Source: Lentisalinibacter sp964602525 (GTDB lineage: Bacteria; Pseudomonadota; Gammaproteobacteria; Steroidobacterales; Woeseiaceae). From it: 7,486 nucleotides of DNA. This document shows positions 1-5,837 of the stretch, piece by piece. Position 1 is the first letter of the stretch, and each line of letters starts with the position of its first letter. Position numbers and translations under genes: made by a program. Location: assembly GCA_964602525.1 (NCBI GenBank), contig CAZRSA010000134.1:1-7486 (forward strand), in the 5' to 3' direction. The notes beneath the pieces were generated by a model. The model was not told the origin of the DNA and searched no databases. It was given only the letters and a program-made list of their open reading frames with translations.

Positions 1-2
1 CC

Positions 3-845
3 GGCATCGCGGTGCAGGTACTCGGCTCCGGCGGACCCATCGCGGACGACGACCGCGCCTCCACCGGCTACCTGGTCTGGGTCGACGGCAAGTCCCGGGT
101 GCTGATCGATGCCGGCTCGGGCGCGTTCCTGCATTTCGGCGCCGCGGGCGCCGACTTCGGCGAGCTGGATTTCATCGGGCTCAGCCACTTCCATACCGAC
201 CACTCCGCCGACTTCCCGGCGCTGCTGAAGTCCGGGTACTTCTCAGGCCGTTCCGCTCCGCTGGCGGTGGCCGGGCCGTCGGGCAGCGAGCGCTTCCCGG
301 ACCTGGAGGGGTACCTGCAGGCGTTGCTGAACCCGGAGCGGGGCGCCTACCGCTACCTGTCCGGCTATCTCGACGGCAGCGGCGGGCTGGCCGCCCTGGA
401 GCCGGTGGAGGTGAGCGACGGCGAGGGCGTGAGCGCCGTCTACGCCGGCGACGACGGGCTTCGCATCGACGCCATGCACGTGCCCCACGGCATCGTGCCG
501 ACGCTGGCGTTCCGCGTGCGCCTCGGCGAGACCTCGATCGTATTCGCCGGCGACCAGAACGGCTCCAGCGAGCGCTTCGTCGACTTCGCGCGGGATGCGG
601 ACCTGCTGGTGATGCACATGGCCATCCCGGAGGGCATCGGCGGGCCGGCAAGCCGGTTGCACGCCACGCCCGGCGAGATCGGCCGGTTGGCGGCGGCGGC
701 CGGGGCCCGGCGGCTGGTGCTCAGCCATTTCATGGCCAGGAGTCTGCGGGACCTGGACGGCAATATCCGGCGTGTCCGGGAGCACTACGACGGCACGGTG
801 ACCGCTGCCGGTGATCTCGATTGTTTCGATGCCGGCGGACGATGA
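3..845 (+). CDS. MBL-fold metallo-hydrolase (RNase Z / arylsulfatase-like), 5' truncated by the window edge
   Basis: This is a metallo-beta-lactamase-fold hydrolase with a probable binuclear metal site. The frame is open to the left edge (it reads GIAV before the first GTG at 12), so the true start, and any signal peptide, lies outside the window. Numbering from that GTG, the zinc-binding HxHxDH motif is H59, H61, D63, H64 (SHFHTDH). Further likely metal ligands are H159 in VPHG, D181 in AGDQNGS and H239 in LSHF. H202 and H217 are extra histidines near the site. The opening VLGSGGP strand and the closing LHATPGEIGRLAAAAGA segment match the single-domain MBL proteins related to RNase Z and AtsA-type arylsulfatase. 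The tRNA-processing exosite arm of RNase Z is not evident, so a small-molecule ester or sulfate hydrolase is more likely. The substrate cannot be read from sequence. It ends in TGA just before a GC-rich hairpin. I am confident of the fold and unsure of the reaction. Confidence 0.9.
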   Translation, partial: GIAVQVLGSGGPIADDDRASTGYLVWVDGKSRVLIDAGSGAFLHFGAAGADFGELDFIGLSHFHTDHSADFPALLKSGYFSGRSAPLAVAGPSGSERFPDLEGYLQALLNPERGAYRYLSGYLDGSGGLAALEPVEVSDGEGVSAVYAGDDGLRIDAMHVPHGIVPTLAFRVRLGETSIVFAGDQNGSSERFVDFARDADLLVMHMAIPEGIGGPASRLHATPGEIGRLAAAAGARRLVLSHFMARSLRDLDGNIRRVREHYDGTVTAAGDLDCFDAGGR

Positions 846-876
846 CTGCCATCGGCCGGATATGACCGGCCGGCAG
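846..876 (+). terminator. GC-rich hairpin directly after the MBL gene, candidate terminator
   Basis: The hairpin begins at the first base after the TGA stop. A perfect 7-bp stem, CGGCCGG (853-859) with CCGGCCG (866-872), encloses the loop ATATGA. The stem is extended by CTGC (846-849) pairing with GCAG (873-876) across a 3-nt bulge. No T-tract follows (GCGAATCGGG), so it is not a classical intrinsic terminator. It may still end or stabilise the upstream transcript. Confidence 0.5.
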
Positions 877-891
877 CGAATCGGGTATGGT
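862..891 (+). promoter_or_regulatory. Weak sigma70-like promoter candidate for the gene at 933
   Basis: ATGACC (862-867, four of six matches to TTGACA) and TATGGT (886-891, four of six matches to TATAAT) are separated by 18 bp and lie about 40 bp before the start codon. The -35 half sits inside the hairpin that follows the MBL gene. The matches are modest and could be chance. Confidence 0.22.
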
Positions 892-918
892 AGGGGCGAT
901 ATCCTGTCGAACACCTCT

Positions 919-923
919 GGAGG
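919..923 (+). promoter_or_regulatory. Shine-Dalgarno site fixing the start at 933
   Basis: GGAGG lies 9 nt before the ATG at 933. It is a near-perfect anti-16S match and is the main reason for choosing this start over neighbouring overlapping frames. Confidence 0.75.
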
Positions 924-932
924 CGATCAGCC

Positions 933-1324
933 ATGCGGCCGGCAACGGAGCGGGAGATTTTCGAACCATTGGAGCGTCGCGATCGTTTCGACCTCGACAC
1001 GGTCCGGGGAATACTCGAGCGCGCGGCGGTAGAGCAGTATCGCCTGGACACGGTACGGCAGGACACCTATACCCGGGAGGAACTGGAGGAGATGGCGGCG
1101 GAGGCCGGCATCTCGCGCGAGGCGCTCGCCAGGACACTCCGGAGCGAGGACGGGCGGTCTCGCGGCCGGCGCGGCAGGCTGCGGACCGGCCGCTCGCGAA
1201 AATTGCTGGGCGTCGCGGTCGCGATCGCCGGCGCCATCGGCCTGGTCGGCGCCATGATTGCTTTTCCGCCGCTCGCGAACTTCCTGTTCTGGACGATCAT
1301 CGCCTTTCTCGTATTGATACTGCT
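933..1324 (+). CDS. Small membrane protein with N-terminal helical domain and two TM helices; 3' end lost in the assembly gap
   Basis: I do not recognise a named family. The 131 visible residues split into a charged head (about 1-90) and a hydrophobic part. The head contains the helical stretch DTVRGILERAAVEQYRL (about 22-38) and the segment TREELEEMAAEAGISREAL (about 47-65). From memory, this module resembles the one that precedes transmembrane segments in many uncharacterised bacterial proteins, where one helix carries 'ILERAA' and the next 'EEIAAEAGI'. An Arg/Gly-rich linker (about 74-90) leads to a membrane helix at about 91-111 and a second beginning at about 117, which is interrupted by the N run. 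The basic linker before the first helix suggests that the head is cytoplasmic. GGAGG 9 nt upstream supports the start. The gene converges on the last gene of the efflux operon across the gap, so the two may share a terminator there. The function is unknown. Confidence 0.72.
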
Positions 1325-1424
1325 NNNNNNNNNNNNNNNNNNNNNNNNNNNNNNNNNNNNNNNNNNNNNNNNNNNNNNNNNNNNNNNNNNNNNNNNNNNN
1401 NNNNNNNNNNNNNNNNNNNNNNNN
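1325..1424. other. Assembly gap, exactly 100 N
   Basis: One hundred consecutive N form the standard placeholder for a gap of unknown size. The flanks are a membrane-protein gene entering from the left and, 8 bp beyond the right edge, the stop codon of a minus-strand permease gene. The missing sequence must contain the end of the left gene and probably the terminator of the right-hand operon. Frames that read across it are meaningless. Confidence 0.97.
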
Positions 1425-1432
1425 TCGGCCGG

Positions 1433-2632
1433 CTATTCCGCCCGCAGCGCATCCACCGGAGGCAGCGCCGCGGCGCGGGTTGCCGGCAGGATGCCTGCGA
1501 GCAGCCCGATCAGCACCGCCACCGCCTCGGCCAGCACCACATAGGTGAGCGGCGTGTGGACGGGCAGGGCGGGAAAGACCAGGTGCAGGAGCTGCGCGCC
1601 GCCGATACCGATGACGAGTCCCGCGAGACCGCCGATGCCCGCGAGTACCGCGGCCTCGCCGAGGAACAGGGCCAGCACCTGCCCGTGGGTGGCGCCCAGC
1701 GCCCGCAGCAGGCCGATCTCGTTGGTCCGCTCGCGCACCGCGATGATCATGATGGTGAGGATGCCGATGCCGCCGACGACCAGTGAGATCACGCCGAGCC
1801 CGGCCACGGCGAGTGTCAGCATGCCCAGTATGGAGCCCAGCACGTCCATCATCTGCTGCTGGGTGGTGATGGTGACGTCGTCGGCGCCGTGCCGCGCCAC
1901 GAGCAGCCGCTCCACGCCGGCCACGATCTCCTCCACCGGCGCGCCCTCGGTATAGAGCAGGTCGATCTCGACCAGGGAATCCAGGTTGAACAGTTCCATG
2001 GCGCGGGCGGCGGGGATGTAGACGGTGTCGTCCAGATCGAAACCGAGCATCTGGCCCTTGGACTCCATCACGCCGACGACCCGGAAGCGGTTACCGCCGA
2101 TGCGGATGAACTCGCCCAGCGGATTCGTATCGCCGAACAGTTCGTCGCGCATGACGCTGCCGAGCACCGCTGTCGGGCGCGGCGCCCGCGGGTCGTCCGG
2201 CGGCAGGAACGAGCCCATCGCCACCCGGAAGGAGAAGGCCTCGGGAAAATCGGGTCCGGTACCGTAGATGGTCGTGCGGCGCTGGCGCTGGTTGCCTTCG
2301 ACCTCGGCGTTGCCCATCGCGAAACCCACGGCCGCTTCGATCCAGGGTAGCCGGGAGAGGGCCAGCGCGTCCTCGACGGACAGGGGCCGCACCGTATTCA
2401 CGGCGCCCAGCGACCCGCCCATCGTCTGCACCTTGCCCGGCTGGATCTGGATGAGGTTGGTGCCGAACTGGGTGAACTGGGTGATCACGAAGCGATGTAC
2501 GCCCTCTCCGATGGAGGTCAGCAGCACCACGGCGCCGATGCCGATGGCGATGCCGAGCGTGGTAAGGAACGTGCGCATGCGGTTCGCCAGTACCGCGCCC
2601 GAGGTCAGCCGGATGAGGTCGCGGGCGAACAT
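1433..2632 (-). CDS. MacB-type ABC transporter permease (second permease of the operon)
   Basis: This 399-residue inner-membrane permease has the MacB/FtsX layout. It has one N-terminal transmembrane helix (about 20-42, FLTTLGIAIGIGAVVLLTSI), a large periplasmic core (about 45-265), and three C-terminal helices (about 270-297, 318-350 and 362-383). The hallmark RERTNEIGLLRALGA (300-314) is the cytoplasmic coupling region after helix 2 that contacts the ATPase. The C-terminal LPATRAAALPPVDALRAE is typical of the family. It has no ATPase domain, unlike fused MacB of Escherichia coli. The start follows the previous gene's TGA by 9 nt, and a GAGG that overlaps that stop serves as the ribosome site, so translation is coupled. 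The stop TAG lies 8 bp from the assembly gap. It is homologous to, but clearly diverged from, the permease encoded just upstream, which suggests a heterodimer. The substrate is unknown; a lipid, peptide or hydrophobic small molecule is usual for the superfamily. Confidence 0.93.
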   Translation of the reverse strand: MFARDLIRLTSGAVLANRMRTFLTTLGIAIGIGAVVLLTSIGEGVHRFVITQFTQFGTNLIQIQPGKVQTMGGSLGAVNTVRPLSVEDALALSRLPWIEAAVGFAMGNAEVEGNQRQRRTTIYGTGPDFPEAFSFRVAMGSFLPPDDPRAPRPTAVLGSVMRDELFGDTNPLGEFIRIGGNRFRVVGVMESKGQMLGFDLDDTVYIPAARAMELFNLDSLVEIDLLYTEGAPVEEIVAGVERLLVARHGADDVTITTQQQMMDVLGSILGMLTLAVAGLGVISLVVGGIGILTIMIIAVRERTNEIGLLRALGATHGQVLALFLGEAAVLAGIGGLAGLVIGIGGAQLLHLVFPALPVHTPLTYVVLAEAVAVLIGLLAGILPATRAAALPPVDALRAE

Positions 2633-2641
2633 CTCCGTGCC

Positions 2642-3850
2642 TCAGCGCTTCGCCAGCGCGACGACCGGATCGAGCGCTGCGGCCCGACGCGCCGGGAGGA
2701 TGCCGAACACGATACCGGTGACGAGCGCGATGCCGACGGCTGCGAACATCGACCAGAGCGGCGGCTTCATGGTGAGCGCGGGATAGAGTTCCGAGGCGAC
2801 CCACGCCCCGCCCAGGCCGACGCCCAGGCCGAGACCTGCGCCGAACAGCGACAGCAGTGCGGCTTCCGTCAGGAACAGCCGGACTATCGCGGCCGGCGCC
2901 GCCCCGAGTGCCTTCAGCAGGCCCACCTCACTGGTGCGCTGCGAGACCGCGACCAGCATCACGTTCATGATCAGCACGCCGGCCACCGCGAGGCTGATTG
3001 CGGCGATACCCGCGATGGTCATGGTGAGCACCGTGAAGATCTCGTCGAAGGTCTCGAGGACCGCGTCCTGGGTGATCACCGTGACGTCCTCCTCGCCGTG
3101 GTGCCGCATGGTGATGGTCTCGAGCACGAAGTCGCGCACTCGCGGCACCGCGTCCCGCGAGGATGCCTCCACGAGGACGCGGAACATGCTCTGTGTGTCG
3201 AACAGCGCCATCGCCGAGGCGACCGGCACCGTCACCATCTCTTCCACGTCCACGCCGATCGAGCGCCCCTCCGACTCCATCACGCCGATCACGCGGAAGC
3301 GGCTGTCGCCGATGCGCAGCCATTTTCCGATGGCGGATTCCCGGCCGAAGAGTTCGGACTCGATCCTGCTGCCGATCACGCAGAGCGGCGCGGCGAGGCT
3401 CCAGTCCCTCTCCGGCAGGAACTGGCCCTTCGCCATGCGCCAGCGGCGGATGGGAAGCATCTCGCTCGTCGTGCCGAAGATCGGCACCTCGCGCTCCAGG
3501 CCCGCGTGCTGCACCCCGGCGGCGCCGATGACGATGGGAGCCACGCGGCTGACGCTGTGGTGGCGCTTCAGGGCTGCGGCGTCGTCGACGGTGAGATCGC
3601 GTGTGGTGCCGCCGTAGCTGGCCCCGATCGTCCCGCCGGTGGTCTCGGAGCGGCCGGGCAGCACGATGACGAGGTTGGTGCCGAGCGAGGAGAACTCGTC
3701 GGTGACGTAATGCCGGGCGGCCTCGCCGAGACCGGTCAGGAGCACTACGGCTGCGACGCCGATGGCCATCGCCAGCAGCATCAGCGCCGTGCGGCCCGGC
3801 GCCCGCTCGATCGAATGCAGGGAGAACCGCGTGACGTCCAGCGCTCTCAT
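2642..3850 (-). CDS. MacB-type ABC transporter permease (first permease of the operon)
   Basis: This 402-residue permease has the same architecture as its downstream neighbour: helix 1 at about 20-42 (ALMLLAMAIGVAAVVLLTGL), a periplasmic MacB-like core at about 45-268, and helices at about 272-300, 322-350 and 365-388. The coupling region reads SQRTSEVGLLKALGA (303-317), and the end is GILPARRAAALDPVVALAKR. Shared landmarks of the two permeases include LGTNL near residue 56, ELFG near 166, and RFRVxGVMES near 185. These imply an old tandem duplication. The ATG at 3850 lies inside the stop of the ATPase gene (ATGA), with GGAG 8 nt upstream, so it is translationally coupled to the ATPase. It probably pairs with the second permease around two copies of the ATPase. 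A homodimer of each permease is an alternative that sequence cannot exclude. Confidence 0.93.
   Translation of the reverse strand: MRALDVTRFSLHSIERAPGRTALMLLAMAIGVAAVVLLTGLGEAARHYVTDEFSSLGTNLVIVLPGRSETTGGTIGASYGGTTRDLTVDDAAALKRHHSVSRVAPIVIGAAGVQHAGLEREVPIFGTTSEMLPIRRWRMAKGQFLPERDWSLAAPLCVIGSRIESELFGRESAIGKWLRIGDSRFRVIGVMESEGRSIGVDVEEMVTVPVASAMALFDTQSMFRVLVEASSRDAVPRVRDFVLETITMRHHGEEDVTVITQDAVLETFDEIFTVLTMTIAGIAAISLAVAGVLIMNVMLVAVSQRTSEVGLLKALGAAPAAIVRLFLTEAALLSLFGAGLGLGVGLGGAWVASELYPALTMKPPLWSMFAAVGIALVTGIVFGILPARRAAALDPVVALAKR
3847..3850 (-). promoter_or_regulatory. ATGA stop/start overlap coupling ATPase to permease
   Basis: The permease start codon and the ATPase stop codon share four bases (ATGA on the minus strand). 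This is the classic arrangement for re-initiation and keeps ATPase and permease amounts in step. Confidence 0.85.
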
Positions 3851-4536
3851 TCCGGGGCTCCGCGCGCATCCTCCACGATGCGTCCGTCCATCATCCGCAG
3901 CCGCCGGTGTGCGCGGCTGCCGATGCCCGGGTCGTGTGTGACCACGATGAGCGTGATGCCGCCGGTGTTCAGCGCCTCGAGTATACCCACCACCTCGCGG
4001 CCGGACTGGCTGTCCAGGTTCCCCGTCGGTTCGTCGGCCAGGATCACCTCGGGCCGGGTGACCGTCGCGCGGGCGATGGCGACGCGCTGACGCTGACCGC
4101 CGGAGAGCTGGTCCGGACGATGGTCCATACGGTCCGCGAGACCGGTCTCCGTGAGGATCTCCTCGACCCGGGTGCGGCGCTCGGCGACGGGCATGCCGGC
4201 CAGCATGAGCGGCAGCTCGACGTTCTCGTACGCCGTGAGGCGGGGCACGAGGTGGAAGAACTGGAAGACGAAACCGATCTTGTGACCGCGGACTTCGGCC
4301 TGCTCCACGTCGTCCAGCTCCGTCGTGTCGCGGCCGTCGAGCCGATACACGCCGCTGCTCGGCCGGTCGAGGAGCCCGATGATGTTCAGCAGCGTGGACT
4401 TGCCGGAGCCCGAAGGGCCCATGAGCGAGACGTACTCGCCGTGGTCGATGTCGAGATCGACGTCACGCAGCGCATGAACCTCCTCGTCGCCCACCTCGAA
4501 GATGCGCTGAACGCTGTCCATCGCGATGAGCGACAT
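3847..4536 (-). CDS. ABC transporter ATP-binding protein, MacB/LolD type
   Basis: This 229-residue cytoplasmic ATPase is complete for all nucleotide-site motifs: Walker A GPSGSGKST (40-48), Q-loop Q92 in FVFQFFHLVP, signature LSGGQ (144-148), Walker B VILADEP with catalytic E169, D-loop NLDS, and the switch histidine H201 (VTHD). The insertion-free length and the TAYENVELPL stretch place it with the MacB/LolD/FtsE group that drives FtsX-fold permeases. This agrees with the two permease genes that follow. It should power a mechanotransmission cycle in which ATP binding moves the periplasmic domains, rather than classical alternating access; this is known for MacB and inferred here. The ATG at 4536 is 11 nt after the adaptor's TGA and has no clear Shine-Dalgarno site. 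An in-frame ATG at codon 6 has none either, so coupling to the adaptor gene is likely. Its own stop overlaps the next start. Confidence 0.95.
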   Translation of the reverse strand: MSLIAMDSVQRIFEVGDEEVHALRDVDLDIDHGEYVSLMGPSGSGKSTLLNIIGLLDRPSSGVYRLDGRDTTELDDVEQAEVRGHKIGFVFQFFHLVPRLTAYENVELPLMLAGMPVAERRTRVEEILTETGLADRMDHRPDQLSGGQRQRVAIARATVTRPEVILADEPTGNLDSQSGREVVGILEALNTGGITLIVVTHDPGIGSRAHRRLRMMDGRIVEDARGAPE

Positions 4537-4547
4537 GGGGCCGGCCG

Positions 4548-5681
4548 TCAGTCGCCCTCGGCGACGGCGGGTAGGCCGGGCGCAACGCCCGCGCGGTCCA
4601 CCGAGAGGACCACCCGCTCGCCCTCGGCCAGCCCGGCGGTGATCTCGGTCACCTGCCAGTTGCGCAGTCCGGTCTCGATCGACTTCTCGGCCAGCGTGCC
4701 GTCCTCGCCCAGGACGAGCACGCGGCCGTCGTCCAGCACCGCCTGGCTGGACAGGTACAGGGTGTCGCTGTGCACCTCCAGGATGACCTCGACGTCCGCG
4801 CTGTATCCCGGCAGCAGATTCGCGGACGGCTCGTCGAACTCGGCCTCGATGTCCACGGTGCGGGCCTGCTTCTCCACATCGAGCACGTAGGGCGCCACCC
4901 GGCGGACCGTGGCCGGAAACTGACGGTCGGGGAAGGCATCCAGCGTAATCGTGGCCCGCATCCCCGCGCGGATATCCGGCGCGTCGATCTCGTCGATGGG
5001 CGCCGTCACGTAGATGCAGGAGTTGTCGATCAGGTCGACGGCCGGCAGCGTCGGGATGCCGACCGGAGAGGGCGTTACCACCTCGCCGATCTCGCCGTTG
5101 ATCTCGGCGACCGTGCCGGCGAAGGGGGCGCGCAGTATGGTCTGCTCCAGCATGGCACGCGCGAGTTCCACCCTGGCGTCGTTCACCTCGATGGTGCGGC
5201 GCGTGGCCTGGCAGGCTGCGGCCTTCGCGCGGGCATTGCTCTCGGCCAGGTCCGCGTTCTCCTCCGAGGTCAGCCCCTGTTCGTGCAGACGGTCGATGCG
5301 CGCCGCCTCGCGCCGGGCGACGTCGGCCGCGGTGCAGGCCTCGTCGGCACGGGCTACCGCGGCGAGCCGCTCCTTCTCCGCCAGATTGAGTTGCGCCCGG
5401 GCATCGTCATTCCAGAGTTCCAGCAGAATCTGGCCGGCCTCGACCCGGTCGCCCTCGGCGACCGGCAGCGCGGCGATGCGCCCGCCGGTAATGGGCGCCA
5501 TGCGGGCACGGTTGCAGGCATCCACCGTGCCGGCGCGGGTATTGGAGACGGTGGCCCGCACCTCGCCCCGCGCCACCTGCGTCATTGCGACCGTCACCGG
5601 CTGCTCGCGCGTGGCGTTCCAGGCGAAGGCGCCGATCACGGCAGCACCGCCGATCAGCAGCATGATCGTTCTCCGTCTCAT
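4548..5681 (-). CDS. HlyD/MacA-like periplasmic adaptor (membrane fusion protein) of an ABC efflux system
   Basis: This 377-residue adaptor is anchored by an N-terminal hydrophobic segment (about 6-21), with no lipobox. The domain order is a lipoyl half (about 62-90, ITGGRIAALPVAEGDRVEAG), an alpha-helical hairpin (about 91-180, turn near 135-138), a second lipoyl half (about 182-203, LRAPFAGTVAEINGEIGEVV), a beta-barrel (about 220-303) and a membrane-proximal domain to the end. This matches MacA and HlyD adaptors, which link an inner-membrane transporter to an outer-membrane channel. Four cysteines (C56, C116, C157, C222) are unusual for an exported adaptor. C116 and C157 are equidistant from the hairpin turn. 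An in-frame TAG lies 9 nt before the ATG, which rules out a longer protein, and AGGA 7 nt before the ATG supports this start. It is the first gene of the efflux operon. No TolC-like partner gene is visible. Confidence 0.93.
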   Translation of the reverse strand: MRRRTIMLLIGGAAVIGAFAWNATREQPVTVAMTQVARGEVRATVSNTRAGTVDACNRARMAPITGGRIAALPVAEGDRVEAGQILLELWNDDARAQLNLAEKERLAAVARADEACTAADVARREAARIDRLHEQGLTSEENADLAESNARAKAAACQATRRTIEVNDARVELARAMLEQTILRAPFAGTVAEINGEIGEVVTPSPVGIPTLPAVDLIDNSCIYVTAPIDEIDAPDIRAGMRATITLDAFPDRQFPATVRRVAPYVLDVEKQARTVDIEAEFDEPSANLLPGYSADVEVILEVHSDTLYLSSQAVLDDGRVLVLGEDGTLAEKSIETGLRNWQVTEITAGLAEGERVVLSVDRAGVAPGLPAVAEGD

Positions 5682-5692
5682 GCCTGCATCCT

Positions 5693-5722
5693 ATGATCAT
5701 TGCGGTGCCGCCTGAATAGGCG
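5693..5722 (-). promoter_or_regulatory. Short palindromes just upstream of the adaptor gene, possible operator
   Basis: ATGATCAT (5693-5700) is a perfect 8-bp palindrome 11 bp before the start codon. CGCCT-GAAT-AGGCG (5709-5722) is an inverted repeat 27 bp before it. Both fall where a regulator or leader structure could act on the efflux operon. Short palindromes are common by chance, and no convincing -35/-10 pair was found beside them. Confidence 0.2.
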
Positions 5723-5736
5723 CTTGCCGAACGTGG

Positions 5737-5779
5737 CGAGGCCGGCCAGCCGCGCGTCGGGCGCGGCCGGCCGACCCCA
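5737..5779 (-). other. Long RNA hairpin in the intergenic region, fully paired only on the minus strand
   Basis: The arms 5740-5755 and 5761-5776 enclose a 5-nt loop (5756-5760). In + strand sense the stem has two mismatches (C:A and A:C). In the minus-strand transcript both become G-U wobbles, giving 16 continuous pairs. Three more pairs (G-U, G-C, U-G) extend it to 5737 and 5779. No U-tract follows. It could be a leader element of the adaptor mRNA, an mRNA-stability barrier between the two transcription units, or an atypical terminator. Confidence 0.6.
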
Positions 5780-5800
5780 TGCCGGCTGCTCGGGACAACC

Positions 5801-5832
5801 GCTACCGCCGGGCCGGCGAGCCGGCGGTCAGC
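5801..5832 (-). terminator. GC-rich hairpin 5 bp after the lipoprotein gene, candidate terminator
   Basis: An 8-bp perfect stem, ACCGCCGG (5804-5811) with CCGGCGGT (5821-5828), encloses a 9-nt loop. The stem is extended by GCT/AGC (5801-5803 with 5830-5832) past a one-base bulge. It starts just after the TGA of the lipoprotein gene. On the minus strand only a weak GGTTGT follows, so any termination would be incomplete or factor-assisted. Confidence 0.45.
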
Positions 5833-5837
5833 GGGGC

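Noticed and set aside
243..914. Minus-strand open frame opposite the MBL gene
   Set aside because: The + strand frame carries the complete metal-binding motifs. The minus frame has no recognisable domain.
887..1786. Open frame reading across the N run on the + strand
   Set aside because: A frame cannot be trusted across a gap of unknown length. Its right part is antisense to the permease.
1433..3850. Permease tandem as one gene split by a frameshift
   Set aside because: Each frame encodes a full four-helix permease with its own start, ribosome site and C-terminus, so these are two genes and not one broken gene.
2495..4090. Long + strand open frame of about 530 codons opposite the permease genes
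   Set aside because: It lies antisense to two well-supported permease genes and part of the ATPase gene. Its translation is low-complexity Arg/His/Asp/Gly-rich text with no domain. It is a side effect of high GC content.
5682..5837. Hidden small gene in the 156-bp intergenic stretch
   Set aside because: I found no frame with a plausible ribosome site. The sequence is better explained by two hairpins and a leader region.
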